64,000 nucleotides of DNA from Catonia carolina (GCA_035578175.1 JAQMRL010000003.1:24854172-24918171), one strand, 5' to 3'; positions 30,386-43,418 are shown, counted from the stretch's first letter. Numbers and translations: made by a program. Notes: a model not told the origin generated them from the sequence alone.

Positions 30386-30560
30386 GGTGCAGCTTATTCA
30401 TCCTAGTCTGTATTTTACCAGACCAGAGCATAGCATTTAATCTTTGAAGAGCAGCTGTACATGAATCCATGCAATCTTTAATTTCGTACTCATTCCCTCG
30501 GACAAAAAAGTAACCTAAGGTATTTTTATTGGTCATAATAACTGACCTCATCATTTCACT
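30386..30560 (-). pseudogene. Possible LINE fragment
   Basis: The minus-strand reading TNKNTLGYFFVRGNEYEIKD.. CTAALQRLNAMLWSGKIQTR has the RLN..LW..KI pattern of the segment after the thumb in non-LTR reverse transcriptases. It may be the continuation of the LINE remnant at 28387..28930, separated by later insertions. Only about 60 codons remain. Confidence 0.3.
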
Positions 30561-31705
30561 ATTTGAAGATCAGCTTAGAATTATTATTTAGTTGATAGGG
30601 TATTTTAGTATCTAAATTTAAAGTAAATAAATCAGTTTGTTGAATTCTTTTATTCATCATGTATACTCTAATTCTCTTAGATTCAATAAAAAGAAAACAT
30701 CTTTCATTGCCAGGGCAGATATTGCTATTATTATTATTATTAGTACCAGTGTTACTTTTCGAATGTTTTTGAACAGAACTAGTCACTACACAAAAATTGT
30801 TGAAATCTTGCCAGTTTAAAATTTGGCTCTTATTTGCCATCCCTTTCTTTCTCAGCTGATTCTTGTTTAGTAAACAACTAACTACATTAGAATACGTTTG
30901 CGAACATTGTTTTGTTTTGATTTTGTGTTATCAAGAGTACATTTTTATCTTCTTGTCAGTATTGTTCTGCTAAAAATATTCTCCCAATTAGAGAAACTAA
31001 TAATTTTATTATTTGTTAACTATTATTATTAGTATATTTTATCAGAGAAATATTTTTAAACTGAAATAAACTACAGTTATGGCAGGTTTGTACTTAATTC
31101 TAAGTAACAAAGAAACTTGTGTATCTATTACTCTAGTTTTTTGTGAGTGTGTATATGTTAGCATTGGAGGGTTTATGGAATCATATGTTCTGTACTTTTA
31201 TAATAAATATAATAGAACTCGATTAGGCCTACTGGTTTCGATAACAAAATTTGTATTTGGCGTAATAAAATATTACAGACTTAATGTATTCTATGATATA
31301 CATATTATTGTATAATTTTATATTTATTTTTATTCTAAACATCAACAACCTTATCTTTAAAATAACATTTTAACGAGTTTTTCTATTTACGTGTGTAGCT
31401 ACTTTTTATTGTATATTTTTATTAGTTAATTTTTCAATTGTTTTGTTATTACATAGATATATTTATGTTGTTCATTCATTAAATTACCTATTAATTTATT
31501 TTTTTATTGTAAAGTAGTTCATGAGCTATACAATTAAGATGATTTGACTATAGGATGATAAACCACTGGTAAAGTAATTGAATAATATGTTTTTACATTT
31601 AGTTATTCATTAAAATAATTATTTGGTTGCCTGTGTGAAAGTTTTTGCTCAGTTTCCCTTGCCAACTCCAAATTAGTGCTTGTCATTCTCTTTTTTGTAT
31701 TCAGT
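30561..31705. other. Intergenic, AT-rich
   Basis: A short (TTA)n tract is at about 30728..30745. No gene is supported; the small open frames here have no recognisable content. Confidence 0.5.
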
Positions 31706-32475
31706 ACTGTAGACGTTAAGACAATAAAACTGTATTCTTGTTAAGAAATACCCATTTTGTTGTTACTTAAGTACTTTTTATAAATTCTTTATAAATTTTA
31801 TCTATTTTATTATATTTTATTCATAAAACATTTTTTGTGTTGTATAAATATATGTTGTTTAGTACTTTTTAATGTGTATTAGTTTACCATTTTTATAGTG
31901 TTTATCATTCATGAAACAAATAATTCTGTTTTATAAAGAACCTATGGAGTGTCAAATTATTTACACTCAATCTATTCGTTGCAGGGCTAAAATAAATAGT
32001 TCTGTTTCTTATCACATGGTCAGCCAATTAAATGACTGAATCATTTAAGAACAGAAGAGGTAGAGGTGTAAAAGACACTAATCAGAGTTATCTCCTCTGA
32101 AAGTAATGAATTTCATTGTACAGCCAGACCCTGTGGTGAATGAAGTGAAGGTGTGGCATTTACAGAGTGGAAAATATGTGCTTTTCAGAGGGCCCGGCAT
32201 GCTGATAAGCGTACTTTTCCACTCAGTGAGGAAGGCAATGGTAAACCACCTCACTCCTCATTTTACTTAGTAAAACCTCTAGAGGTTCAAACCAGCCTTT
32301 CGGCTGTTGACCCTAACAACAACAACTGTAGACGTTAAGACAATAAAACTGTATTCTTGTTAAGAAATACCCATTTTGTTGTTACTTAAGTACTTTTTAT
32401 AAATTCTTTATAAATTTTATCTATTTTGTTATATTTTATTCATAAAACATTTTTTGTGTTGTATAAATATATGTT
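31706..32475. repeat. Pair of 151-bp direct repeats flanking a SINE
   Basis: The 151-bp sequence at 31706..31856 recurs at 32325..32475 with one visible difference (TATTTTAT against TATTTTGT), exactly 619 bp apart. Between the copies are ~95 bp of unique sequence and a SINE-like copy. This is far longer than a normal target duplication. It implies a local segmental duplication or an assembly artefact. Confidence 0.8.
31951..32324 (+). repeat. SINE-like family A, copy 2 (full length)
   Basis: The copy runs from GTCAAATTATTTACACTC through CGTTGCAGGGCTAAAATAAA, the CCAGACCCTGTGGTGAATG block and GGTTCAAACCAGCC to the (AAC)n tail at 32314..32326. This is the most complete copy in the window. It lies between the two 151-bp direct repeats, and its tail abuts the second one. 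Confidence 0.65.
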
Positions 32476-32619
32476 ATAAGTAAGAGTAGCTATATAGCTA
32501 CAGTAAGCTAAATTTAACTCAGAAAATAACAAAAGCAATAGGGGAATGCTATTATTAAAAAAACTGACTTTATATTTATATCATTTGATTGTAATCGTTC
32601 AATAATAATTTTTTTTATT

Positions 32620-32765
32620 TGTATTTACGTCTGACTGTTGCAATTGCTGCCATTGCAGATGTTGAGATGGATGATACATGAAGATGAGTGATAAAAAAAA
32701 ATGCCAGACCTGACCGGGAATAGAAGCCAGTTGTGCTAACCCTACGCCAATGGGCCGGCCATTTT
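32620..32765 (-). repeat. tRNA-derived SINE, diverged
   Basis: A minus-strand head (GGCCGGCCCATTGGCGTAGG with an A-box-like word) is followed by a damaged B box (TTCTATTCCCGG) and the common body words CATCTGCAATGGCAGCAATT. It lies just upstream of the repeat at 32788. Confidence 0.5.
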
Positions 32766-32787
32766 AAAAAAATTTTTTTATTACTTA

Positions 32788-33710
32788 TTTTTACTTTCTC
32801 TTGCCTATATGAATATATAAAAAGGAAAGTATTGTTTTCATGTCGATTTTTCGAAATCGAGTTTTCACCGGATCTATACGTTTTCAGACCCCCTGAACCC
32901 AAAAAACATGTTTTTAGCGATTGGTCTGTGTGTGAACAGAATATCTCAGGAACGGAACATCGTACGAACTTGAAACTTAAGTTACATACCACTACCGGAC
33001 CCGACACGAACATTTTCAACAAAATCGGTCAACCGGAAGTAGTAGTTTATTCGTATAATTTTTCACTTTTTTGCAATTTTTTCAAAAACTGGTCCTACGA
33101 TTTTTTTTAAAATCGCCTGGTTTACTAAATTTGTTATGCTCTACAAGATAAGGTAGGCGCCATGTTTGCTGAAATTCTGCGTGAGGCTGTTTTTACGTAA
33201 AAACATTTTCTTTTTAAGAATGCGGCTTTAATATGCATTTTAGCGCAAAACGTTATATAATAAAAGTTGTAGAGAATGTAAAATTCTACAACTTTTAATT
33301 CAAACATTTTTTTGTATAACGCTTAGTTTAGCGGTAATTTGTGATTTTCTGTTTTTTTCTCACGAAAACGTGTGAAAAATCGATTTTTTAAAGATTTCGG
33401 CCTTAGAATGCATTTTACGACAAAAGTGTTAAATTAAAATTTATAGGAAATTAAAAGACCTACAACTTTTATTTTCAGCATTTTTCTCTACAGAGCCTAG
33501 TTTAGCGTGAAAGTGTGATTTTCCGTTTTTTTTAAAGCCAAATTGAGTTCGATTTTCATTTTGCGTCATTCACTCATGATTAAAATAAGGTTATGTTTTT
33601 GAGGTTAGTTTTTGTTTATTTCTAATATTTTATTAATAATGTTAGGTTTATTATTAATTATTTACATTGGCAAGAGAAAGTTGTGTGAGTGTTTCACACC
33701 AAATTTTTTA
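32788..33710 (+). mobile_element. Helentron/DINE-1-like repeat, copy 5 (full length)
   Basis: Intact subterminal repeats (ACTTTCTCTTGCC at 32793.. and GGCAAGAGAAAGT at 33669..33681) and the 3' hairpin ending at about 33700. The microsatellite is minimal (GTGTGTGTG at 32925..32933). One open frame of 125 codons crosses it and is shared by other copies, but it has no recognisable domain. Confidence 0.75.
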
Positions 33711-34299
33711 TTTTAGTTCACTAGTAAGAGTAGAGAAAAAAAATTTTCTTGTGCTTTTCATAATCATTAAATAGTTTAGGATTGGATAATATTTTTTTTG
33801 TTAAAGGGTAGTTTCATAAAAAAATTAAATAATAGCAGCATATTGTCATATGGAGTTACATATGACAGACTGATTTTGTAAAAATAAGTTGTTCAAATTC
33901 TTAAATTGCTTCAAATATTATTATGTAAACTTCATTAAGCTGTGTGAAAATATTAAGAAGCCCACAAAAAGTGATTTTAATGTGCATTAATTCTAACTTC
34001 GTCTCCATGTAAAATAACAGCCCTAATAGATTTCCAGTCATTGTTGATTAAGTTGTTTTCCAATTCAATTATTTATTAACAAGAAAATGTGCTGCCATAT
34101 GATTAGCTATAGGTACAGGCTTAGTATATAATTTAAATAACTCATAATTTAAGTTTATTAGTATCAGCTCTCAGAACTATAAGTACTTTATTACAAGTTT
34201 GGTAATTAGTGCAGAAATTTTATCAAACCCAAAATTATAATCTTTGACTGAAGCTAGTCTTTGTTTGGATAATATGTTTGTGATGATTTCTTGTTCATT
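33711..34299. other. Intergenic, AT-rich
   Basis: No gene or recognised repeat seen. Confidence 0.5.
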
Positions 34300-34445
34300 A
34301 GTGGCTGCCACGGGTCTGTAGTTCATAAAATGGGAGTATTTAACTTGTTAAAATTTCCAGACCCTAGCCAGAAACCAAACCCAGGTCTTAGTATTTTTAG
34401 TCTAACATGCTAACCACTACACCACAGAGGTACCATGAATTTGTT
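34300..34445 (-). repeat. Diverged tRNA-SINE-like sequence
   Basis: The minus strand has GTACCTCTGTGGTGTAGTGG and TTAGCATGTTAGAC followed by CCTGGGTTTGGTTTCTGG, a tRNA-like head with A- and B-box-like words. The body does not match the other SINEs closely. Confidence 0.4.
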
Positions 34446-34495
34446 TCTTTTTGGATGTGGATAATTGTTTATAATAATTTTCTTAATTTGATTGT

Positions 34496-34870
34496 ACCCG
34501 CCGGGTTGGTCTAGAGGTAACATCGCCACGAGTCAGCTGTTTAACAGGTGATTTTTTTGTGACAAAGGGTTCCTGGTTCAAATCCTAGTAAAGGTAGTTA
34601 CTTTATTTAGATTTGAATACTAGACAGTGGTTACCGGTGTACTTACATGTCATATACTCCCCTGGGAGTCTCCTAGACACAATTTGAAAAAGAAAAAACT
34701 AACGGTGGTCGAGGTTCAAATAACCATACTCTCTCAGGAATGGTCAGCCTACTGAGTCTGTACAAGAAGACACCTGATTTACACGTCATACACATCATCC
34801 TTGTATCATTGACTCATGGGGTTGCGTAGTGTTCTGAGTTGAATAGATTGCAACATAGGCTACACACATT
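34496..34870 (+). repeat. tRNA-derived SINE of a second family
   Basis: The head is CCGCCGGGTTGGTCTAGAGG (A box TGGTCTAGAGG), then GGTTCAAATCC (B box) and AGTAAAGGTAGTTACTTT. A long body follows with CTCAGGAATGGTCAGCC and GTCTGTACAAGAAGACACC up to the edge of the next repeat at 34883. The body is clearly different from that of the 9.2-kb SINE family. Confidence 0.65.
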
Positions 34871-34882
34871 AAAGACAAAATA

Positions 34883-35795
34883 AGAAAAATCTGGTGTGAA
34901 ACACTTACACGACTTTTCTCTTGCCAAAGCAAATGATGAACAATAAAACCTAACATTAGTAATAAAACATTACAAATAAACAAAAAAACATAACCTAATT
35001 TTAATCATGAGTGAATTATGCAAAATGAAAACCAACCGTAAGTTTGGCTTAATAATACGGGAAATCACTCTTTCACGCTAAACTAGGCTCTGTAGGGAAA
35101 AATGCTTGAAATAAAAGTTGTAGATATTTTAATTTCCTATAAATTTGATTTGTAGACAGTTTTGTCATAAAATGGATACTACGGCAGAAATCTTAAAAAA
35201 TCGATTTTTTTACAGATGTTCATGGAAAAAATGGAAAATTACTAATTCCCGCCAAACTAAGCATTACACAAAAAAATTTTGAAATAAGAGTTGTGGATTT
35301 TTAAATTGTCTACAACTTTTATTTTATACACTTTTGCGCTAAAATGCATATTAAGGCTGCAATCTTAAAAAAAAAAAAAATTTTTATGAGAGAACAGCCT
35401 CCCTAACAATTTCAGCAGACATGGCGCATACCCTATCTCTTAGAGCATAAAAAATGTAGTAATTAAGGCGATTTTTAAAAAGATCGTAGGAGCCGTTTTT
35501 GAGAAAATCGCAAAAAAGTGAAAAATGACTTGAATAAACTACTACTTCTGGTTGACCCATTTTGATGAAAATGTTTGTGTCGGGTCCTTTAGTGGTACCT
35601 AACTTCGTACTTGTTCTGTTCTTCTGTTCTTGAGATATTCTTTTCACATACACACAGACCAATCGCTGAAAACATGTTTTTGGTTCTGGGGGTCTGAAAA
35701 CGTGTAGATCCGGTGAAAACTCTTATTTCGAAAAATCGACATGAAAACAATACTTTCCTTCCTATATATTCATATAGGCAAGAGAAAGTAAAAAT
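34883..35795 (-). mobile_element. Helentron/DINE-1-like repeat, copy 6 (full length)
   Basis: The copy runs from AAAAATCTGGTGTGAAACAC (3' hairpin side) at 34884 to AGGCAAGAGAAAGTAAAAA at 35795. The microsatellite is short (CACATACACACAG at 35646..35658). The 3' subterminal repeat has GACTTTTCTCTTGCC with an extra T. Confidence 0.75.
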
Positions 35796-36813
35796 TTGTT
35801 TGTACTTTTTCTGCATTGTGTTCAAACTAAATTTCTAATGCACGGAATATTATTTATAAATTATTTGTTCTGTAATAGCAACTATGTATAATTAGTTTTG
35901 ACATCGCTAGTAGAAAAAATGAAACTAAATGACTTTTTATCTATAATTGGAATTTTATTACATTTGTCAATAGTTTTTGTAGCCTGTACCACTTTATTAA
36001 TATTAGATAATCCTCTTTGTATTATGATAATTTAATATAATCAAAATTGGTATGATTTGTGTTTGAGTTGATATTAAAAAAGTTTATTTTTTATTTTTTA
36101 GTTACGTGTTACATAGTATATTAACATGTAATGATGGCTGTTTATTTTGTTTAGTAGAGAGCATCGTCCATAACCTATTTTTAGTAGCCTTTTATAAGAT
36201 CTATGCCAAGTTTTTTTTTGTACAAGATTAAAGCCAAGTCGGGAACTTTTACTTAACATTCCTAGTCAAAATTTTAAAATAAACATGCAAGTAAATTAAT
36301 TTTTTATAACAAAATAATTGTGTATTTTGAAGTTATTGCTGCACTTATTTGGTATGACCTCTCTTCAACCCTAGAGAATTGTAAAAATAAATGTTCTTTT
36401 TTTTAATAGTTTGTTTCTTTATGCTCGATAAAACAAATAATAATCTGAAAGAAAATTAGTACTATCAGTCTGGAGTTTAAAGATGGTTGGAAGTGATCAG
36501 TGCAACTGGATTCACTGCCTGGTCAGGTTATTTTTTTCACCACTCATTTTTAATTTTATTACAAAATCAACCTCCTCCCTCATAATTAGCCTTAATGCAC
36601 CCAAAAATCAGACGTAAAATGAAAACAAAAGAAATTTCAGATTTATGATACACACCCAGTTGTTTTGATTTAAAATTAGAGGAAGCTTGGTGGAATAGTT
36701 CTGTATTCTTTATTTTATTGAGTTTTACTTAATTAATAAAATTTAGGAGTTTTTTTTCAAGGTTTTTGCTCAATTTCTGATTGTTACTCCACGTGAATTC
36801 AGGTCGGTCTCCT
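35796..36813. other. Intergenic, AT-rich
   Basis: No gene seen. Around 36505..36560 CTGGATTCACTGCCTGGTCA and nearby words may be a worn SINE head. Confidence 0.4.
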
Positions 36814-37025
36814 TTTTACTTTCTGTGCTGTAGCAACTTTCCCATTCCCGATTCCAAAATTTTATTTTTCTTGTATATTTAATTTTGTGTAATTTGTCAA
36901 TATAATAGTTTATTTACTTTCTTTTATTTATTTTACTTTCTGTGCTGTAGCAACTTTCCCATTCCCGATTCCAAAATTTTATTTTTCTTGTATATTTAAT
37001 TTTGTTAAATTTGTCAATATAATTA
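36814..37025. repeat. Tandem duplication, two ~100-bp copies with 117-bp period
   Basis: The block starting TTTTACTTTCTGTGCTGTAG at 36814 recurs at 36931 and continues through CAACTTTCCCATTCCCGATT to the TTTGTCAATATAAT word. The copies are almost identical (GTAA against TAAA near the end). Recent local duplication; no coding content. Confidence 0.75.
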
Positions 37026-38744
37026 TTATTATAATTATTATTTATTGTTTTATATTCATAAAAACATTGTGCAAGTGTTGGTTAATTGTGTGCTTGTTGA
37101 AGTCATTTGCTGACCCAATCAGACGTTGTCTGTGGTCATGTTTAGAATGTTAAATGTTTTTCTTGAATTAGTAGTTAAAAAATTGGATTGATTTGTATTA
37201 AAAACATGTCTTTTAGTATTTCTGATTGTAGAAATATTTTTGCTTATATGACTTATGTTAGTTATAATAATTTGTGTACCTCCTTATTGATAGAAGTATT
37301 TTGAACTTTATCAAGGTTATTTGTTTGCTTTTTATTTTTATAAAGCAGTATCTGTTGTACCTTCTCCTTCCACTTGTATCAGAGTCTGATACACTAGCAA
37401 TGGTTATAAACTAGTTGGTAAAAGCAGACCAGCTGACTGTATGTGTGACATCATACCGATCTTGAACAGCCTGTTGTTATTAGGTAGATGTTGTTGCCCT
37501 ACCATTATTGACAAGAGGACGATTCAAATGTAAAAGGAACGTTTTTATTGGTTTGATTACTTACAAATAATGAATTACCTATGTACTTTACATCGAGTTA
37601 TTTATTAATAACTAATAATTTTTACCTGTTAAATTCTTATTTACATTTTATTGTTCCATGCCAAATATTTCAAGTGAAATTATTTTAACTTATATTTTAT
37701 CCAGTTTTTCTGAAAAATTTTCTTTATATAATATCGTTTTAGTCGATCATGTAGTATTAATTGGTTTTAAGTTTGCAGTAGGTTTATTTTAACTACTGGA
37801 TGAGATGAAGATGATGGTATTAAATGAGCGATCTAATGAACTTACAACTAAGATGATTTTAATTCAATTAATTATCATAATGTTTTGTACAAACTCGGTT
37901 GATCAATCCTGAACGAGTGCCTAAAAGACAAATGCAGTTTTGATAGGTTCTAATGCAGAAATGTATTTCTAATAGGTTCTTTAAATCAAAATCAGTCTTT
38001 CTTTAGAATTTTTAGTAGTATTTATGTTATAAGAATAACAGATTGGCATTTTAACGATTGTGCTAAAAGTTGGACTGAATAAAATAATTGAAAATTGTGC
38101 GCTAAATTAATTTTCTGTACACTAAATTATATTGATATTAATAAGAGTTATTAACAATTTAATGTTCTTTTTTTAATATGCAACATTCAAAAAATAATTA
38201 TTTATGGCAGTAATATTTAAAGGGCTTGTGCAGTAGCTCAGTATCTGTTAATTGTGCAGAACTAATAATTGGAATAGAGGATTAATGAAAATCATATAAT
38301 ATTTGAGTTTTAATTGAAAAAATTTGTGATTTTTTTTGTGGAAAAAATTAGCTTTATTTTGTTTTGTTTCTAGGCATTGTAAATAATCCTTTGTTGATGA
38401 GTTTGTCTTATTCACAGAATTTGTTTGTTTAGTTTACTATTTCTGTTAATTTTTCTCTCTTGAGTTTAGCCTCATAAAGACTCATAAAAGAAGCCTCATA
38501 AAAACTATGGAAAGACTAATTGATAATCCTGGTCTGGTTAGTTGTGGTTGATCCTTTTAACTCCCGTTTGCTTATTTTTCCAATGTTTTTTCATCCTTTT
38601 CGTTTGTTGTTCTTTATTTTCATCTGACCATTTAATTGGTGTTCTTATTTTTTCCCTCTTTGGAAAATCTCAAATATTTTTAGTACTTTTGTGTCTTTTC
38701 ATATAATGTCTAAATTTATTTTTATCTTCTACTGTATCCAGCCT
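37026..38744. other. Intergenic, AT-rich
   Basis: No gene or recognised repeat family member seen over about 1.7 kb. Confidence 0.5.
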
Positions 38745-39067
38745 TTACATACAGCAGTGAAGCATGGGTGATTAGGAAAAAGGAGCAAAGAAACATCCAA
38801 ACTGTCAAAATGAAATTCTTAAGGTGTATCAACGATTGCACAAGACTAAGACAGGATCAAAAATGAAGATATAAGGCAAGAATTGGGAATTTTTCTGCCC
38901 AACGAAAAAATAAAATTGGATCGTGCCCAATTGGTCGATTATTTAAATAGAATGCCAGTAAGCCACTTGCCTAGTGTAGCAAGAAAATTCAAACCATTGG
39001 GAGGAAGAGATATTGGCAGGCCGAAGAAAAGATGGGTGCCAGAACAGGTAGAAATGCCTAACCTTTG
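38745..39067 (+). pseudogene. RTE-like LINE C-terminal fragment
   Basis: The reading begins with YSSEAWVIRKKEQRNIQTVK and FLRCINDCTRLRQD and continues, after a frame change near 38860, as LNRMPVSHLPSVARKFKPLG and GRPKKRW to about 39055. The GSE(S/A)W..E.R.I...MKFLR..RMP..LP...R...GRR..GRPRKRW order is the conserved C-terminus of RTE/BovB-type reverse transcriptases. It is broken by frameshifts. Confidence 0.7.
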
Positions 39068-39374
39068 AAGAGAAGAAAAAGTATCCAACTTTGTATCCAG
39101 TACATCTCGATCCCTTTTAGTCTTAGGGTAAAAATTAGGCTTGATTCTAGTTGTAAATATAGGTTGTCAATTTCTCATTTTGTCAAAATATTTGTTTTAT
39201 TAGTGTGTTATTGTCCATTCTGTATAAATGTCTGAAAAATTGAATTCTTAATCGCACGATTTTGTTGTTTATTATTTTTTCTAAAAGTTTCTTTATTTCT
39301 GCATTTGATTGGTGTCTGTTTACATTATCTTCTCTGAAACCAAATATTTTTCTTCAAAATTTTGACTCTTTTGT

Positions 39375-39790
39375 CTCCAGTTTACCTTTGACACTATCAT
39401 CATCCTCTATCCCTCTTCCCAGTTTCCTTGAATCAGGCTAAACACAATTCCTCTCCACCTCTCTCTATTGCTGAATCATCTCTCCTCCATTACTCTCGGC
39501 AGTACATATTTTACCCAGTTCACCCATAACTGAATCCATTCACTTCACTCTTGGTCTCCCCCTTGGTCTTTTTCCCTCCATCTCCAAGTACGGCATCCTT
39601 TTAGGCAGTCTACGCTTCTTAATCCTGCTGACTTGTCAAAAATGATTATGTAATTGTTTCTTAATTCGATAATTTCTCATTCTATCTCTTTTTGTCTTTC
39701 CTAGCGTACTCCTCTTGAACTTCATTTCTGCTACCTGAATTCTTCTCTCTGCCTTTCTTCCACCTGGCCATGTTTGTACTTCATAAGTTA
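39375..39790 (-). pseudogene. LINE C-terminal fragment, minus strand
   Basis: The minus-strand reading gives CYEVQTWPGGRKAERRIQ, MKFKRS, then KKRRLPKRMPYLEMEGKRPR and GRPRVKWMDSVMGELGK. This is again the region after the reverse transcriptase domain that ends in the GRPR.KW motif, but diverged from the fragment at 38745. Stops interrupt it. Confidence 0.6.
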
Positions 39791-39897
39791 GTATTGGCAA
39801 AAGGTACATATTGTAAATAATCCTTTGAAATAATTTTGCTTAAATATAATGCTTCTGGTTGAATATATGAGCAATGTCTAATTTTTAAGTCAAATCT

Positions 39898-40293
39898 GTT
39901 GTTGTTTAGGTCATCAGCCAAAAGGCTGGTTTGAACCTCTAGAGGTTTTACTAAGTAAAACGAGGAGTGAGGTGGTTTACCATTGCTTTCCTCACTAAGT
40001 GAAAAAATTACACTTATCAGCATGCCGGGCCCTCTGAAAAGCACATAATTTCCACTCTACAAATGACACCTTCACTTCATTCACCACAGGGTCTGGCTGT
40101 ATAATGAAATTCATTACTTTCAGAGGAGACAACTCTGATTAGTGTCTTTTGCACCTCTACCTCTTCTGTTCTTAAATGATTCAGCTATTTAATTGGCTGA
40201 CCATGTGATAAGAAACAGAACTATTTATTTTAGCCCTGCAACGAACAGAATGAGTGTAAATAAATTGACTTTCCATCTGTGTGTTATGGGCAG
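39898..40293 (-). repeat. SINE-like family A, copy 3 (full length)
   Basis: The copy runs from the complement of the (AAC)n tail (GTTGTTGTTTAGG) at 39898 to GTGTTATGGGCAG at 40293. It confirms that the family extends past CCCTGCAACGAACAG to TTATGGGCAG, as in the split copy at 16456..17190. Confidence 0.65.
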
Positions 40294-43200
40294 TCAAATC
40301 TATAAATTTTTATTTATGTATTCCCGTAAAAAATTTTAAATCTATTATTCTTCCAATTTTATATGTGGTATTTATTAGTTTGCTTAATATTATTTTATTT
40401 TTCTAACGTATTCTTTGTGTAATAATAATTACTATAGAATATACCTACCTTCAAGTACATTCATTTTTTATTAGATGTGTTAGTGTTAGTATTTATATTC
40501 CTTTTGCAGCTGCATCTGCCTATGCTAGAGTAAAGTGGAATGGAAAGGTTCCATGTGGCAGTTTGTTGTTAAACTCAACATACACAATCTGTGTTGTGAG
40601 TGAGTTCTTTGTGATTATGAACGTAGTGTGTGTGATAGCAGCCAGCCAGTCACTCTACATCTGATACTCTCTCAATATCCATTACATAATTTCTTCTTAT
40701 TCCTCTTTATATATTTATTAATCCATATGGTTACAGAGAAAGTAGGTCATTTCAATTTCTTTCTATTATATTTTTTAACAGTTAATATTTTGTTACTTCT
40801 ATTTTTATTTTTATTACTTTAGTTAACTTTATTACTTTTGTTCTTCTAATAATTTTTTTACAATGATATTTATTTATAGATTTTTAATTTTAAATTTTTA
40901 TTACTGACAAAAGGTTTTATTAGTTATTAATTACCGTAATTTTTTTTTTGAGTTGAATAACTTGTATTTTATTCTTTTTATAAACTAATACATTTTTCTA
41001 CAAACATTTTTTAATTTTGTTTATCAGTTTAAATATCAGATTTTATTTTTATTTTTTTTATGATCTTATAAGATAAAAATTCAAAATCAGGACCTTTAAC
41101 TCTTGATGTCTAACATGGTCTAAGATATTTATGTAATTATTTTTTTAATGAATAAACTTACATCTAAATATTGTATAAAGTGCTGCTCTCCAAACTTTTA
41201 AAAAGTTAGATTTGCTTTAAAAAATATTTATCTTATTTTATTAGATATGATTTTTTTTAAGTGTTGTTTTCTAAAATGAATCTGTGAATTGTGCGTAAAT
41301 TTCTAAAATTTTTTGTGATTCTAGTGGGAATCAAACCCAGGTCTTTCAGTTCTGGTCCCGTAACATTTTATTACTTAGTCACCAACATGGTCTAGATTTA
41401 TGTATTTATTTAATTTCTTTAAAGTAATGAATAAATTTACTTCTGAATGTATTGTTATTAAGGGCTTTTCAGGTTTTTAAAAAGTTTGATTTTGTCTTTT
41501 TTTAAATTAGAATATTTAAGTCTAATAAATGAATATCATTAGTCTGTAATAATTAAGAAGACTGATTAAAATATACTTGTGGTAGTTTTTTTGAAGAGTA
41601 AGCCTACAACTTCTTTTACTGCTGTAATTTTCTTTTATTCGTTCATTTTCTTACATGTACATGTTTCGGTGGATCCACCATCATTAGTATATTCAAAACA
41701 TAAAAACTTGAATACAGTTTTATAGAAGTGACTGAAGAAGAACATGCAAGTGTAAGAGAGTGAATGAATAAGTGAAAAGCAAATTAAAGCAGCAATAAAG
41801 AGAATGCAGGTCACGGAAATACTAATAATTTTCTTTCATTTTGAATGATTACCAAGCTGCAGAATGCATTTCAAAGATTTGTTCGTAAATTAATACCAAA
41901 TTGTGCTTTATTTTTTCATTATTTAAAGCTGCATTAGTGACCATTTTTTTATGGAATGATGGAATTTTAAAGTTGAATATCCAGACTCAAGGCGGGATTC
42001 AAACCCAGTACCTTTAGCTTGGTAATATCATGCTAATCTCTACATGACATAGGCAACTTTAATTTATTATTATTATTTTACAGTGATAAAATAATTGCAT
42101 TAAAATATTTTGTGTTAGTAGTTTATCAAGTCTAGTTAAATATTTGTTTAATTTAAAGAGATGCTGGTTAACTTTTGACAATCCATTCTGTACACCAATT
42201 TTTTCTTGTAGTTCTGGTTTTATCATGTTGAGGAATATTAAAGTAAATGATAAATAAATTTGTTGTATGATTGCTTAAATAAATTCTATATTATTGAAAT
42301 ATTGGTCTGAATTTAAATTAAATTGCAAGATTAAATTATTTGTATTATTAAAATACTGTACGTAATACCTTATAACTGTTTTTGATAAATGATAGCAACT
42401 ACTGCAGTGATATTAATATTATTGTTAGACATAATATTTATTTTATGTAAGACATTACAAATATTAAAGCAATGTATATAATAGAGGGTCTTTTTACCAT
42501 GCTGTCTTTTTGCAATCAGGAATAATTTTGTAGTTTTTGTGAAAAAAATTCATTAAATGTTTTGGGGAGTCCAACTTTCTATATAACTCAGATGTTAACT
42601 TTTTGTCACATTTCAAGACCTATGAAAGATGGGACTTCATTTTTTGTTTTGTTGATCTATCTTTTTTTTACTTCCTTAATATGGCCATTTATTGAGTTGA
42701 ATGAAACCATGGGTTTTTTTTAATAAATTACCGAAGTGTCTAAAATCTGCATGAAAAAATCAAAAAAAAAATTTCCTCAAAAAGTATACTGTAGAAACCT
42801 CCATAAGAAAATAGAATTTAACTTGTTATAAAAAAACAATAAAAATTTGATAATATAATTTAGGCCATCAATGCTGAGAAATCTGGTGTAAAATTTGAAA
42901 AAGGTAATTTTCAGAAAACGGGCAAGTATTAAATAAACTTGTTCTCAAAAACAGTAGAATTACAATATGACATCATGTTTTTAAAGAGTTTCTAGTCGTA
43001 GAAATGTAATTATGATATTATTTTTAAAATCTGAGTTGACTTTTGTATTTTTCCAATTCACTGTTCTTAAGATCGTACTTTTAAATTTTCTTTTTTGAAA
43101 TCAAAATAATGCTGCGTAATTTTGTTGATGTAATAATAGTTTAGTTGAGGCCTCTAATCGGGAATCATATGCATGACTTTTGATACTGCAGTCAAATAAT

Positions 43201-43418
43201 TAATGACTTAGTTATCGAGTAGAAACAAGTGCTTAATATAATATATATATATATATATATAATATGAATAGAGTCTATAACATTATATCGTTGCTTTGGT
43301 GGCAAAGTTGCGAATCTGCAAAATGGTGATTTTTCAATACGGCAAATAAACACCTTCCTAACTCAACTTTTGCATTTTTACCACTTTCTAAATGCCAATT
43401 TATCAGTTAGCTGCAAAA
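40294..43418. other. Long intergenic stretch with two worn tRNA-SINE heads
   Basis: Two minus-strand tRNA-like heads are seen: about 41310..41400 (CCTGGGTTTGATTCCCACTA) and 41975..42060 (CTGGGTTTGAATCCCGCCTT). A GGTGGATCCACCATCATTAG block at 41670 is reminiscent of LINE-derived sequence. An (AT)n tract is at about 43243..43261. I see no gene. Confidence 0.4.

Noticed and set aside
32733..33110. Open frames of 60-165 codons inside the ~0.93-kb repeats, alike between copies (for example 3693..4190, 32733..33110, 53708..54001)
   Set aside because: The similarity follows from the DNA similarity of recent repeat copies; both strands are open, start and stop positions vary, and there is no domain or composition typical of a protein.
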